A DNA stretch of 6,279 nucleotides, from positions 1 through 6,279 of the forward strand of contig JAUXBM010000108.1 in the NCBI GenBank assembly GCA_030619415.1. Direction: 5' to 3'. A program made the translations under genes and the position numbers. The notes under the pieces were generated by a model. It searched no databases, had not been told where the DNA came from, and saw only the letters and a list, made by a program, of their open reading frames with translations. This stretch comes from Chlorobiota bacterium. Lineage in GTDB: Bacteria > Bacteroidota > Bacteroidia > Bacteroidales > F082. How positions within the stretch are numbered: the stretch's first letter is position 1; each line of letters starts with the position of its first letter. This document shows positions 1 to 5,190 of this stretch, one piece after another.

Positions 1-1
1 C

Positions 2-391
2 GACGTGGATGCTGACGACGAAACAGTATTTGAAGAGTACATTGCGCCTGAGGAGGATGAAGAAATACTTGAAACGGAAATTTTTACCGTGGTTGAATCC
101 ATGCCTGAGTTTCCGGGTGGAATGGGCGAACTAATGAAGTTTCTTGCCCAAAACATTAAATATCCCCCACTTGCAAAAGAAAGCGGAATACAGGGTCGTG
201 TATTTATCAATTTCGTGGTCGAGCCTACCGGATTAATATCGAACGTAAAAGTACTCCGTGGTATTGGCGGCGGCTGCGACGAAGAAGCTGTCCGTGTTGT
301 TGCTTCAATGCCTAAGTGGAAACCTGGAAAGCAGAGAGGAAAAAATGTAAGGGTATCTTATAACTTACCGGTTAAATTTACCTTGCAGTAA
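2..391 (+). CDS. TonB C-terminal domain protein (energy transducer TonB family), 5' end missing
   Basis: The frame is open to the left edge, so this is the 3' part of a longer gene. The GTG at 5 is probably internal, because the frame continues upstream of it. The visible 130 residues begin with a very acidic stretch (about the first 27, rich in Asp and Glu), which looks like a linker. A TonB C-terminal domain follows: PEFPGG, YPPLAKESGIQGRVFINFVV, GGGCDEEAVRVV and WKPGKQRGKNVRVSYNLPVKF are the blocks typical of Bacteroidota TonB proteins. In this family the domain sits in the periplasm, contacts the TonB box of outer-membrane receptors and passes on energy from ExbB/ExbD. The N-terminal membrane anchor would lie outside the window. 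It could instead be the tail of a BlaR1/M56-type protein fused to a TonB domain, which cannot be told apart here. A strong terminator follows 20 bases after the stop, so it ends its transcription unit. Confidence 0.9.
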   Translation, partial: DVDADDETVFEEYIAPEEDEEILETEIFTVVESMPEFPGGMGELMKFLAQNIKYPPLAKESGIQGRVFINFVVEPTGLISNVKVLRGIGGGCDEEAVRVVASMPKWKPGKQRGKNVRVSYNLPVKFTLQ

Positions 392-411
392 AAATCAAGA
401 AATTTATCAGG

Positions 412-441
412 GACCATCAACATGTTGATGGTCTTTTTTTT
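412..441 (+). terminator. Intrinsic terminator of the TonB-like gene
   Basis: Positions 412-433 form a perfect 22-base palindrome: a 9-bp stem (GACCATCAA / TTGATGGTC) closed by a CATG loop. It is followed directly by eight T residues (434-441). It starts 20 bases after the TAA of the TonB-like gene and points the same way. The T-run lies only on the plus-strand side, so it is not a two-way terminator for the convergent uvrC. Confidence 0.93.
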
Positions 442-491
442 GCCCAAACCTCGTGGATAACAATTTGAGATCTTTACAAAACACAATAATT

Positions 492-571
492 TGTCATCCT
501 GAAAGCAGTGAAGGATCTTTACATAGCTGAATCTCAGGACGTAAGGATTCTTCACTACGTTTAGAAAGACA
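492..571. repeat. Long imperfect inverted repeat (dispersed intergenic type)
   Basis: The left arm (492-522) and the right arm (541-571) are 31 bases each and reverse-complementary at 24 of 31 positions, with an 18-base loop. The left arm starts TGTCATCCTGAAAGCAGTGA and the right arm ends in AAAGACA. This word pattern (TGTCATCCTGA...GAAGGATCT) resembles a repeat that I recall as scattered between genes in many Bacteroidota genomes. That similarity is from memory and was not searched. It lies between the convergent ends of the TonB-like gene and uvrC, a common site for such elements. It may act as a two-way barrier to transcription, since no separate uvrC terminator is visible. Confidence 0.75.
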
Positions 572-611
572 GGCTAAAGAAGTTTTACTAAGGTCCCAAA
601 TCGGGTGTTTT

Positions 612-2423
612 TCAAAGGTCTTTCCGAAAGTGATTGAAAACAATGCCTGCCTTCGATTTACCAATAACAGCAATTAATTCTTCCTGTGTGGCAGTTTTCA
701 CTTTTTTCACCGATCTGAACTTCCACAACAATTTCTGAGCAGTTGAAAATCCTATTCCGTCAATACCTGTTAATTCCGATTTAATGGTCCCTTTTTCCAT
801 CCGCTTCCGATGGTGGGTTATTCCAAAACGGTGCGCTTCATCACGCAGCTGCTGAATGATTTTTAAAGTTTCCGTCTTTTTATCAAGATAAAGCGGCAGT
901 GGGTCATTTGGAAAATAGATTTCTTCCAGCTTTTTGGCGATGCCGATGATGGTGATCTTTCCATAGAGATCAAGTTTATGCAGGCTTTTTACTGCCGACG
1001 ATAATTGTCCTTTACCGCCATCAACAACGATGAGCTGGGGCAATTGTTTTTCTTCTTTCAGCAATCGACGGTAACGCCTGTAAATAATCTCTTCCATCGA
1101 AGCATAATCATCAGGGCCCTCCACGGTTTTTATATTGAAATGACGATAGGCCGATTTATTGGGCCTGGTATTTAAAAACTGGACCATGGCGGCTACCGAG
1201 TAATCGCCCTGGATATTCGAATTGTCAAAACACTCGATCTGAATAGGCTGTTCACTCATCCTGAGATCCTGCATCATTCGCTGTAGTATCCTGTTTTTAT
1301 GGCGGTCGGGATCAATTAGGGAAGCCTGCTTTTGTTTCTCCAATTGGTGGTACTTTGCATTTCGGGTACTCAGGTCAAGCAACTGTTTTTTATCGCCACG
1401 CTGTGGGACGGTAATTTTTGTGTCAGGTATTTCAATACCGGGATCGAAAGGCAAAATAATTTCTTTGGAAGTACTATCGAAACGCTGCCTGAAATCCATC
1501 ATGGCAAAACCCAGCAAATCTTCGTCCGATTCATCAAGTTTCTTCTTTACTTCCACCGTGTGTGCCTGGACAACGGCTCCATCGATCACTTTCAGGTAGT
1601 TGACATAGGCGAGGTTTTCATCACTGATAATTGACAAAACATCCACATCATCAATTTTTGGGTTAACGATGGTGGACTTGCTTTTGTAGCGTTCCAGGAT
1701 TTTAATTTTCTCCTTAATGAGCTGCGCCTCTTCAAAATTCATGTGTTCAGCGGCGCCATTCATCAATGATTTTAATTCGGTAATCACCGAAACAATATTC
1801 CCTTTAATGATCGATTTTATCTGGTCAATCGTGTTGTTGTAGTCCTCCTCGCTTTGCTTACCCACACACGGCGCCTTGCAATTACCAATGTGATATTCCA
1901 GGCAAACTTTATAGTTTTTCTTTTCAATCACCGCCGACTTCAGGTTTAATGTACAAGTTCGTAGTGGATACAACTGCTTTACAATATCAAGCAGCGTTCT
2001 CATCATCCTGACTGACGCATACGGACCAAAATAGTCGGAACCATCTTTATACAAATTTCGGGTTGGGAATATTCGTGGGAAAGGTTCATTTTTTATACAA
2101 ATCCATGGAAACGACTTGTCATCTTTCAGTTGAATATTGTATTTCGGCTGGTATTTTTTTATCAGGTTATTTTCAAGGAGCAAGGCATCGAGCTCGGTAT
2201 TTGTTACCACGAATTTAACGTCGTCAATTTTGCGAACCAACATCTTCAGCTTTCCCGACCGGTGTGATTTTGTAAAATAACTTGCCACCCTTTTCTTCAG
2301 ATTCTTGGCCTTGCCCACATAAATAACCTTTTTATCCTTATCGAAGTATTGATAAATGCCCGGTTTTCCCGGAAGGGAGCGGATCAGGTTTTGAAGGCTT
2401 GTATTTTTCTTTTCGCCGGCCAA
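612..2423 (-). CDS. uvrC: UvrABC system protein C (excinuclease ABC subunit C)
   Basis: This is the dual-incision nuclease of nucleotide excision repair. It joins the UvrB-DNA complex in the cytoplasm and cuts on both sides of the lesion. The start chosen is TTG at 2423, giving 603 residues, the normal UvrC length. The frame is open up to ATG at 2579, but those 52 extra codons do not look like UvrC, and a promoter candidate lies inside them. Numbered from TTG: a GIY-YIG domain at 16-96 (GIY 22-24, YVG 35-37, Arg45, Glu84) for the 3' cut; Cys157, 174, 182 and 186, whose last two spacings (8 and 4) match the iron-sulfur ligands reported for E. coli UvrC; a UVR motif that binds UvrB near 216-246; an RNase H-like domain with Asp400, Asp468 and His531 for the 5' cut; and a helix-hairpin-helix DNA-binding tail at about 551-603. 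All key residues are present, so it should be functional. It converges on the TonB-like gene and diverges from the toxin-antitoxin remnant. Confidence 0.96.
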   Translation of the reverse strand: MAGEKKNTSLQNLIRSLPGKPGIYQYFDKDKKVIYVGKAKNLKKRVASYFTKSHRSGKLKMLVRKIDDVKFVVTNTELDALLLENNLIKKYQPKYNIQLKDDKSFPWICIKNEPFPRIFPTRNLYKDGSDYFGPYASVRMMRTLLDIVKQLYPLRTCTLNLKSAVIEKKNYKVCLEYHIGNCKAPCVGKQSEEDYNNTIDQIKSIIKGNIVSVITELKSLMNGAAEHMNFEEAQLIKEKIKILERYKSKSTIVNPKIDDVDVLSIISDENLAYVNYLKVIDGAVVQAHTVEVKKKLDESDEDLLGFAMMDFRQRFDSTSKEIILPFDPGIEIPDTKITVPQRGDKKQLLDLSTRNAKYHQLEKQKQASLIDPDRHKNRILQRMMQDLRMSEQPIQIECFDNSNIQGDYSVAAMVQFLNTRPNKSAYRHFNIKTVEGPDDYASMEEIIYRRYRRLLKEEKQLPQLIVVDGGKGQLSSAVKSLHKLDLYGKITIIGIAKKLEEIYFPNDPLPLYLDKKTETLKIIQQLRDEAHRFGITHHRKRMEKGTIKSELTGIDGIGFSTAQKLLWKFRSVKKVKTATQEELIAVIGKSKAGIVFNHFRKDL

Positions 2424-2446
2424 AATGAGAGTGTTGTGAATTTGGG

Positions 2447-2476
2447 CAAAAATAGGAAAGAAAGTTGTGACTGAAA
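2447..2476 (-). promoter_or_regulatory. Candidate Bacteroidota-type promoter of uvrC
   Basis: Read on the minus strand, TTTC (2476-2473) is followed after 18 bases by TATTTTTG (2454-2447). The Bacteroidota housekeeping consensus is TTTG, about 19 bases, then TAnnTTTG. The -7 box fits fully and the -33 box fits at 3 of 4 bases. It ends 23 bases upstream of the TTG at 2423 and lies inside the longer open frame from 2579, which supports the shorter UvrC start. In an AT-rich spacer such a match could arise by chance. Confidence 0.5.
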
Positions 2477-2574
2477 GCCTTGTTTTTCGATCTTTCAGGA
2501 GCCTGCCATCCCTCCACTTCGTTCGGGGAAGCAGAACCATCTGAAAGGTTGAAGAAAAACTCCCCTGCCACAAA

Positions 2575-2598
2575 TGCAACTGGGATTTGAAAGTTGCA
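2575..2598. other. Short inverted repeat between uvrC and the toxin-antitoxin remnant
   Basis: TGCAACT (2575-2581) and AGTTGCA (2592-2598) are perfect 7-bp arms around a 10-base loop. It lies upstream of both divergent promoter candidates and is not followed by a T-run in either direction. It could be a regulator site or chance. No function can be assigned. Confidence 0.3.
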
Positions 2599-2650
2599 CG
2601 AATTTCTTCCGTAGGGATGCTTTAGCCAAAATGAACTCCCAAAAGCGCAA

Positions 2651-2681
2651 TTTCAAAAACGTATTAATAATATTATATTTG
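2651..2681 (+). promoter_or_regulatory. Promoter of the antitoxin remnant gene
   Basis: TTTC (2651-2654), exactly 19 bases, then TATATTTG (2674-2681) matches the Bacteroidota consensus TTTG-N19-TAnnTTTG at every fixed position except the last base of the -33 box. The expected transcription start, a few bases after 2681, leaves a leader of only about 12 bases before the ATG at 2700, short but usual for toxin-antitoxin operons. The -7 box overlaps the palindrome at 2675-2691. Confidence 0.75.
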
Positions 2682-2691
2682 TAACAAATAT
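2675..2691. promoter_or_regulatory. Operator-like palindrome over the -7 box
   Basis: ATATTTGT (2675-2682), one central A (2683), then ACAAATAT (2684-2691) is a 17-bp dyad with perfect 8-bp arms. It covers the -7 box and the likely transcription start, and ends 8 bases before the ATG of the antitoxin. Type II antitoxins commonly repress their own operon by binding such a dyad, so this is the expected autoregulatory operator. The role is inferred from position; the symmetry is seen directly. Confidence 0.6.
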
Positions 2692-2699
2692 TAACGACT

Positions 2700-2903
2700 A
2701 TGGACTTACAGACGCGAAAACTAAACCTAATTGAATACCTGATAGGACTTAAAGACGAAAATATGTTCAGGGTAATTGAAGACTCAATTAATAGACATTT
2801 AAAAACGACTCATCAGTCATTAAAACAATTTACACAAGAAGAATTAATTAATAGAGCTCAAAAATCAAACGCCGAATATCTTGCTGGAAAATTCAAAGAC
2901 TAG
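2700..2903 (+). CDS. Truncated antitoxin of a type II (RelE/ParE-like) toxin-antitoxin module
   Basis: This encodes 67 residues, highly charged and probably helical. It begins MDLQTRKLNLIEYLIGLKDE and has the segment FTQEELINRAQKSNAEYLAG near residues 44-63. Both resemble a small antitoxin family that I recall sitting before RelE/ParE toxins in Bacteroidota; it was not searched. The frame stops at TAG (2901-2903). Reading past it in the same frame gives EQLEVESKNW and then TGA (2934-2936), the usual kind of ending for this family, so the intact protein would have had 78 residues. A CAG (Gln) to TAG change would explain this. The missing tail is near the part that usually holds the toxin, while the N-terminal part could still bind the operator just upstream. 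The remnant toxin start (2941) is 4 bases beyond the old stop. A read-through or selenoprotein-like origin of the TAG is much less likely. Confidence 0.7.
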   Translation: MDLQTRKLNLIEYLIGLKDENMFRVIEDSINRHLKTTHQSLKQFTQEELINRAQKSNAEYLAGKFKD

Positions 2904-2940
2904 GAACAATTAGAAGTTGAATCAAAAAACTGGTGATTCT

Positions 2941-3027
2941 ATGAAAATCATCTGGTCAGACTTTGCTGCTGAGACTTTAAAAGACCCTAAAAAAATTAAT
3001 GACCCTAAAAGGAAGCCAGGCAAATAA
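2941..3027 (+). pseudogene. Remnant of a RelE/ParE-family toxin gene
   Basis: The open frame has only 28 codons, against roughly 95-100 for this toxin family. It begins MKIIWSDFAAETLKD, like the N-terminal strand and helix of RelE/ParE toxins, and then passes straight to DPKKINDPKRKPGK and TAA. That last part resembles the extreme C-terminal end of such toxins, so the simplest reading is an internal in-frame deletion that removed the catalytic middle. The 10-base word GACCCTAAAA occurs at 2983-2992 and again at 3001-3010, near the proposed junction. Another reading is that the same frame continues past the TAA (see 3028-3154). Either way no working toxin remains. It follows the antitoxin in the order usual for these operons. 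Confidence 0.6.
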
Positions 3028-3154
3028 TACAGAGTAGTCGGCTATACTCTCAACGGCAAGGCCTAATGGATAGTTATCATTAAAATCACTATATCCGGTC
3101 TACAATTTTGTCCTCCGCAAAAATCCCCACGGAAAATTCTTTGTTGCAAATGTG
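3028..3154 (+). other. Non-coding stretch after the toxin remnant, with a protein-like in-frame segment
   Basis: No gene is visible here. In the same frame as the toxin remnant the DNA reads YRVVGYTLNGKA, a TAA (3064-3066), then WIVIIKI. This alternating hydrophobic pattern looks like a beta hairpin of some small protein, perhaps another toxin fold. No family can be named. It may be further decayed coding DNA or chance. Confidence 0.3.
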
Positions 3155-3267
3155 ACTCCCCTGTTTCAAGCGTCCACTCCCCTGTTTCAAGTGTCAACGC
3201 TTGAAAAAAAGCTATAAAACAAATCCTTCAAGTGAAGACACTTGAAGCAGGAGGACACTTGAAGCAG
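3155..3267. repeat. Cluster of direct and inverted CAAGYG repeats
   Basis: Two near-identical 20-base direct copies lie at 3155-3174 and 3176-3195 (ACTCCCCTGTTTCAAGYGTC, 19 of 20 equal, period 21). Two copies of GACACTTGAAGCAG in the opposite sense lie at 3237-3250 and 3254-3267 (period 17). In all, the core CAAGYG or its complement occurs six times. Pairs can fold: 3185-3206 gives a 9-bp stem with one G-T pair and a TCAA loop, and 3226-3247 gives a perfect 9-bp stem. The last copy touches the stop codon of the oleate hydratase gene. Confidence 0.75.
3226..3247 (-). terminator. Candidate terminator hairpin after the oleate hydratase gene
   Basis: CTTCAAGTG and CACTTGAAG form a perfect 9-bp stem around a 4-base loop. 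Read on the minus strand it begins 20 bases after the TAA at 3270-3268. It is followed by GATTTGTTTTATAGC and then seven T residues (3210-3204), so the T-tract is broken rather than immediate. A weak intrinsic terminator is plausible; the stem may simply be part of the repeat cluster. Confidence 0.45.
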
Positions 3268-4860
3268 TTACCTGCTTATCGCTTTCAATGCACCCATCAA
3301 GTATTTTGGATTATGCGCTGAATCGTACATTGGATGTACCTTTTTATCGGTTTCAAATAAACCATAAACAGCCATCTGTGCAGTTCTTACAGAATACTCA
3401 ACGGTAAATACGCAATCTTTTGGCGCTTCGGCAAATTGGCCCAGGAAGGCAAAGTTTGTTGCTCCTTTCACAACAACATCCGGTCTGTCGCCAATTGTAC
3501 GTGGCATAAACAAACTATCCACAAATGGCATGGCAACGGGAATACAATTTACTTTCCCAGCATCGGTAACGGGTTTCATTAAATCCTGGATTTTCAGATG
3601 ATAATACAATTCTTCCAGCATTTCGGCACCTGTACATTCTGCCATTGTTTTGTTGATGTAATTTCCTTTTCTGTCGGGATAGAGTCCGTAACCCCAGAAA
3701 ATCTTAACATCATCAGGTTGGTTTGGGAAGTGAGGTTGGCGGGCTATTACAATTGACATTAGCCAATTCGAGTCTGTCATAGTTACCAGGCCGCCTGTTC
3801 CATCTACATTTCCGGAAAAATTTTCCATATAATCGAGGAAGGTAGTGTCTTTCATAGTAGCGGTAAACGAATACCATTTTTGTAAATCAATATCATCACA
3901 AAAAGGATCGGGGTTTCCAAATGCTTTATCTTTTGCAGCAAGCTTTTTCCATAATTTCCATGAACCTGATTCCGCTATGCCCTTCAATTTGGCCGGTGTA
4001 TCCCAGCTTCCATTGTCAGTACTTTCAGTTATTGAGCCATTGGTAAAAAATACAAAATCATTCTTTCCAAGAACTATTTCGCTTTTATCTTTCATGTGAA
4101 GAACCGTAGCCGTCTTCTTGTCGGCCGATAAGTTGAAATCAATGTCCACTACCTCTGTACTCATTTCAAAGTTTACACCTCTTTTCTCAAGATACTTTTT
4201 CATTGGTAACACTACCGAATCGTACTGATTGTATTTTGTGCGCATTACCCCACCTAATTTATAAAGTCCGTCAACCAAATGGATGAATCGTTTCATATAC
4301 CTACGCATTTCGGCAAGGCTGCTCCATTTTTGGAATGCAAACATCGAAGTCCAGATATACCAGAATTTAGTGTCGAAAAAGGCCTGGTCAAACCAGTCTT
4401 CAATGCGGTCGTTTCCCAGCGATTTTTCAGAAACGTAGGTGAGTTTCAGGAAATCGGCTTGTTGTTTGAATGACAACCCATAGCTTGAAACATCCAGTTT
4501 TTTGCCGTCTTTCAGTAAACGTGCCTGTCCGTTGGAAACAAAACGCTCATTAAAATCATAGGATTCATCACGCACGGATACATTAGGGTCTTCAAGCGAT
4601 GGAATATGAGAAAGCAATTCCCAATAACATTCGTAATGCATTTCGTGCATCCGTCCACCGCGTACAACAAAGCCTTTTTCGGTTTCTCCGGCTCCATCAA
4701 GTGCGCCACCTGCAATTTTATCTTTTTCCAGTATGATGATGTTTTCAGCAGGAACACCTGCATCTTTTTCCAAATAAACGGCACTTGCCAATGAAGCAAT
4801 TCCGCTTCCAATCAGATACACTTTGGCATCCTTTGTATTTTTAAATTTTTCTGTTTTCAT
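3268..4860 (-). CDS. ohyA: Oleate hydratase (fatty acid double-bond hydratase, MCRA family)
   Basis: This FAD-dependent family adds water to the cis-9 double bond of unsaturated fatty acids, turning oleate into 10-hydroxystearate, often as detoxification. The protein has 530 residues, at the short end of the family. The ATG at 4860 gives a normal N-terminus with no signal peptide, so it is probably cytosolic or membrane-associated. Visible blocks are the dinucleotide-binding GSGIASLASAVYLEKD (18-33), the Glu and Lys at 45-46 ending the second strand, GGALDGAG (51-58), RGGRMHEMHYECYWELLSHI (67-86), FAFQKWSSLAEMRRYMKRF (174-192), RTKYNQYDS (207-215), PVAMPFVDSLFMPR (441-454) and NFAFLGQFAEAPKDCVFTVE (469-488). 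Well-studied members have RGGRE with a catalytic Glu; here that place is Met71. I recall a Met there in the monomeric Rhodococcus enzyme as well. Tyr188 is a candidate for the conserved catalytic Tyr. The gene seems to stand alone, with an octamer array just upstream. The family call is strong, the exact substrate is not. Confidence 0.93.
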   Translation of the reverse strand: MKTEKFKNTKDAKVYLIGSGIASLASAVYLEKDAGVPAENIIILEKDKIAGGALDGAGETEKGFVVRGGRMHEMHYECYWELLSHIPSLEDPNVSVRDESYDFNERFVSNGQARLLKDGKKLDVSSYGLSFKQQADFLKLTYVSEKSLGNDRIEDWFDQAFFDTKFWYIWTSMFAFQKWSSLAEMRRYMKRFIHLVDGLYKLGGVMRTKYNQYDSVVLPMKKYLEKRGVNFEMSTEVVDIDFNLSADKKTATVLHMKDKSEIVLGKNDFVFFTNGSITESTDNGSWDTPAKLKGIAESGSWKLWKKLAAKDKAFGNPDPFCDDIDLQKWYSFTATMKDTTFLDYMENFSGNVDGTGGLVTMTDSNWLMSIVIARQPHFPNQPDDVKIFWGYGLYPDRKGNYINKTMAECTGAEMLEELYYHLKIQDLMKPVTDAGKVNCIPVAMPFVDSLFMPRTIGDRPDVVVKGATNFAFLGQFAEAPKDCVFTVEYSVRTAQMAVYGLFETDKKVHPMYDSAHNPKYLMGALKAISR

Positions 4861-4887
4861 ATTTATTTTTTAGTGTTAATTATTTAT

Positions 4888-4943
4888 TTGTTCTATTGTT
4901 TAATTGTTAAATGGTTCTATTGTTATGTGGTTTGATTGTTACC
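4888..4943. repeat. Degenerate 8-bp tandem array upstream of ohyA
   Basis: Seven consecutive octamers start at 4888, 4896, 4904, 4912, 4920, 4928 and 4936. Each begins TTGTT, or TGGTT in units 4 and 6, followed by three variable bases (often CTA, TAA or AAA). The phase is exact, with no insertion. TTATTTAT at 4880 may be a decayed eighth unit. Seen from ohyA on the minus strand, the array covers roughly -28 to -83 from the ATG, where promoter elements would be expected. I see no clear TAnnTTTG box in it. Confidence 0.7.
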
Positions 4944-4965
4944 GTCCTTTTGCGAAACCCACGAT

Positions 4966-5066
4966 ATTGCGAGGATCCGGCAGATGCCGGAGACGACGCA
5001 ATCTCTTCGTATCAAAGGGCTACGTTTTACAAGGAGTTTGCGTCGGTCGTTCCTCCCTCGCAAAGC
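4966..5066. repeat. Long interrupted inverted repeat with a nested hairpin
   Basis: TTGCGAGG (4967-4974) pairs with CCTCGCAA (5056-5063), and GACGCAA (4995-5001) pairs with TTGCGTC (5038-5044). Together they make an imperfect large stem with the loop between. In the left arm a 16-base palindrome TCCGGCA-GA-TGCCGGA (4976-4991) has no partner on the right side and looks like a small insertion. The words ATTGCGAGGA and ACGACGCAATCTC resemble a repeat I recall from between genes in many bacterial genomes; this was not searched. No open frame of credible protein character crosses it. Confidence 0.65.
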
Positions 5067-5073
5067 CGTGCTT

Positions 5074-5142
5074 CGTTTGGGTGTTCGGATGTTCGACATT
5101 CATTATTCCTTGTTCCCTGCCCGACTACGTCAGTCAGGCGGG
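5074..5142. repeat. Second octamer tract and a GC-rich hairpin
   Basis: CGTTTGGG (5074), TGTTCGGA (5082) and TGTTCGAC (5090) follow each other in 8-base steps, then the sequence decays into related words (ATTCATTA, TTCCTTGTTCC). Next comes CCCGACT (5120-5126) facing AGGCGGG (5136-5142), a 7-bp stem with one mismatch and a 9-base loop. There is no T-run in the minus direction after it, so it is not a convincing terminator for the gene ending at 5191. Together with the two repeats before it, this fills the 330-bp gene-free spacer 4861-5190. Confidence 0.5.
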
Positions 5143-5190
5143 GGTATTCGATATTTTTTTTGGTGTTTCCCCTATTTCTTTATGCCCTTG

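Noticed and set aside
358..555. Minus-strand open frame of 65 codons
   Set aside because: It covers the TonB gene end, its terminator and the inverted repeat; no protein-like pattern or promoter.
1332..1634. Plus-strand open frame of 100 codons inside uvrC
   Set aside because: It is antisense to conserved UvrC domains and shows no protein character of its own. The same holds for 3845-4099, 4279-4473 and 4606-4794 (+) and 4512-4811 (-) inside ohyA.
2338..2571. Minus-strand open frame of 77 codons
   Set aside because: It overlaps the 5' end of uvrC in another frame and has no recognisable character.
3028..3120. Possible tRNA or other structured RNA
   Set aside because: No cloverleaf, T-loop GTTCGAATC-type motif or CCA-adjacent acceptor stem could be found on either strand.
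3155..3267. Possible CRISPR-like array
   Set aside because: Copies are only two per orientation, separated by one to three bases with no unique spacers, and they are inverted relative to each other. No cas genes are present.
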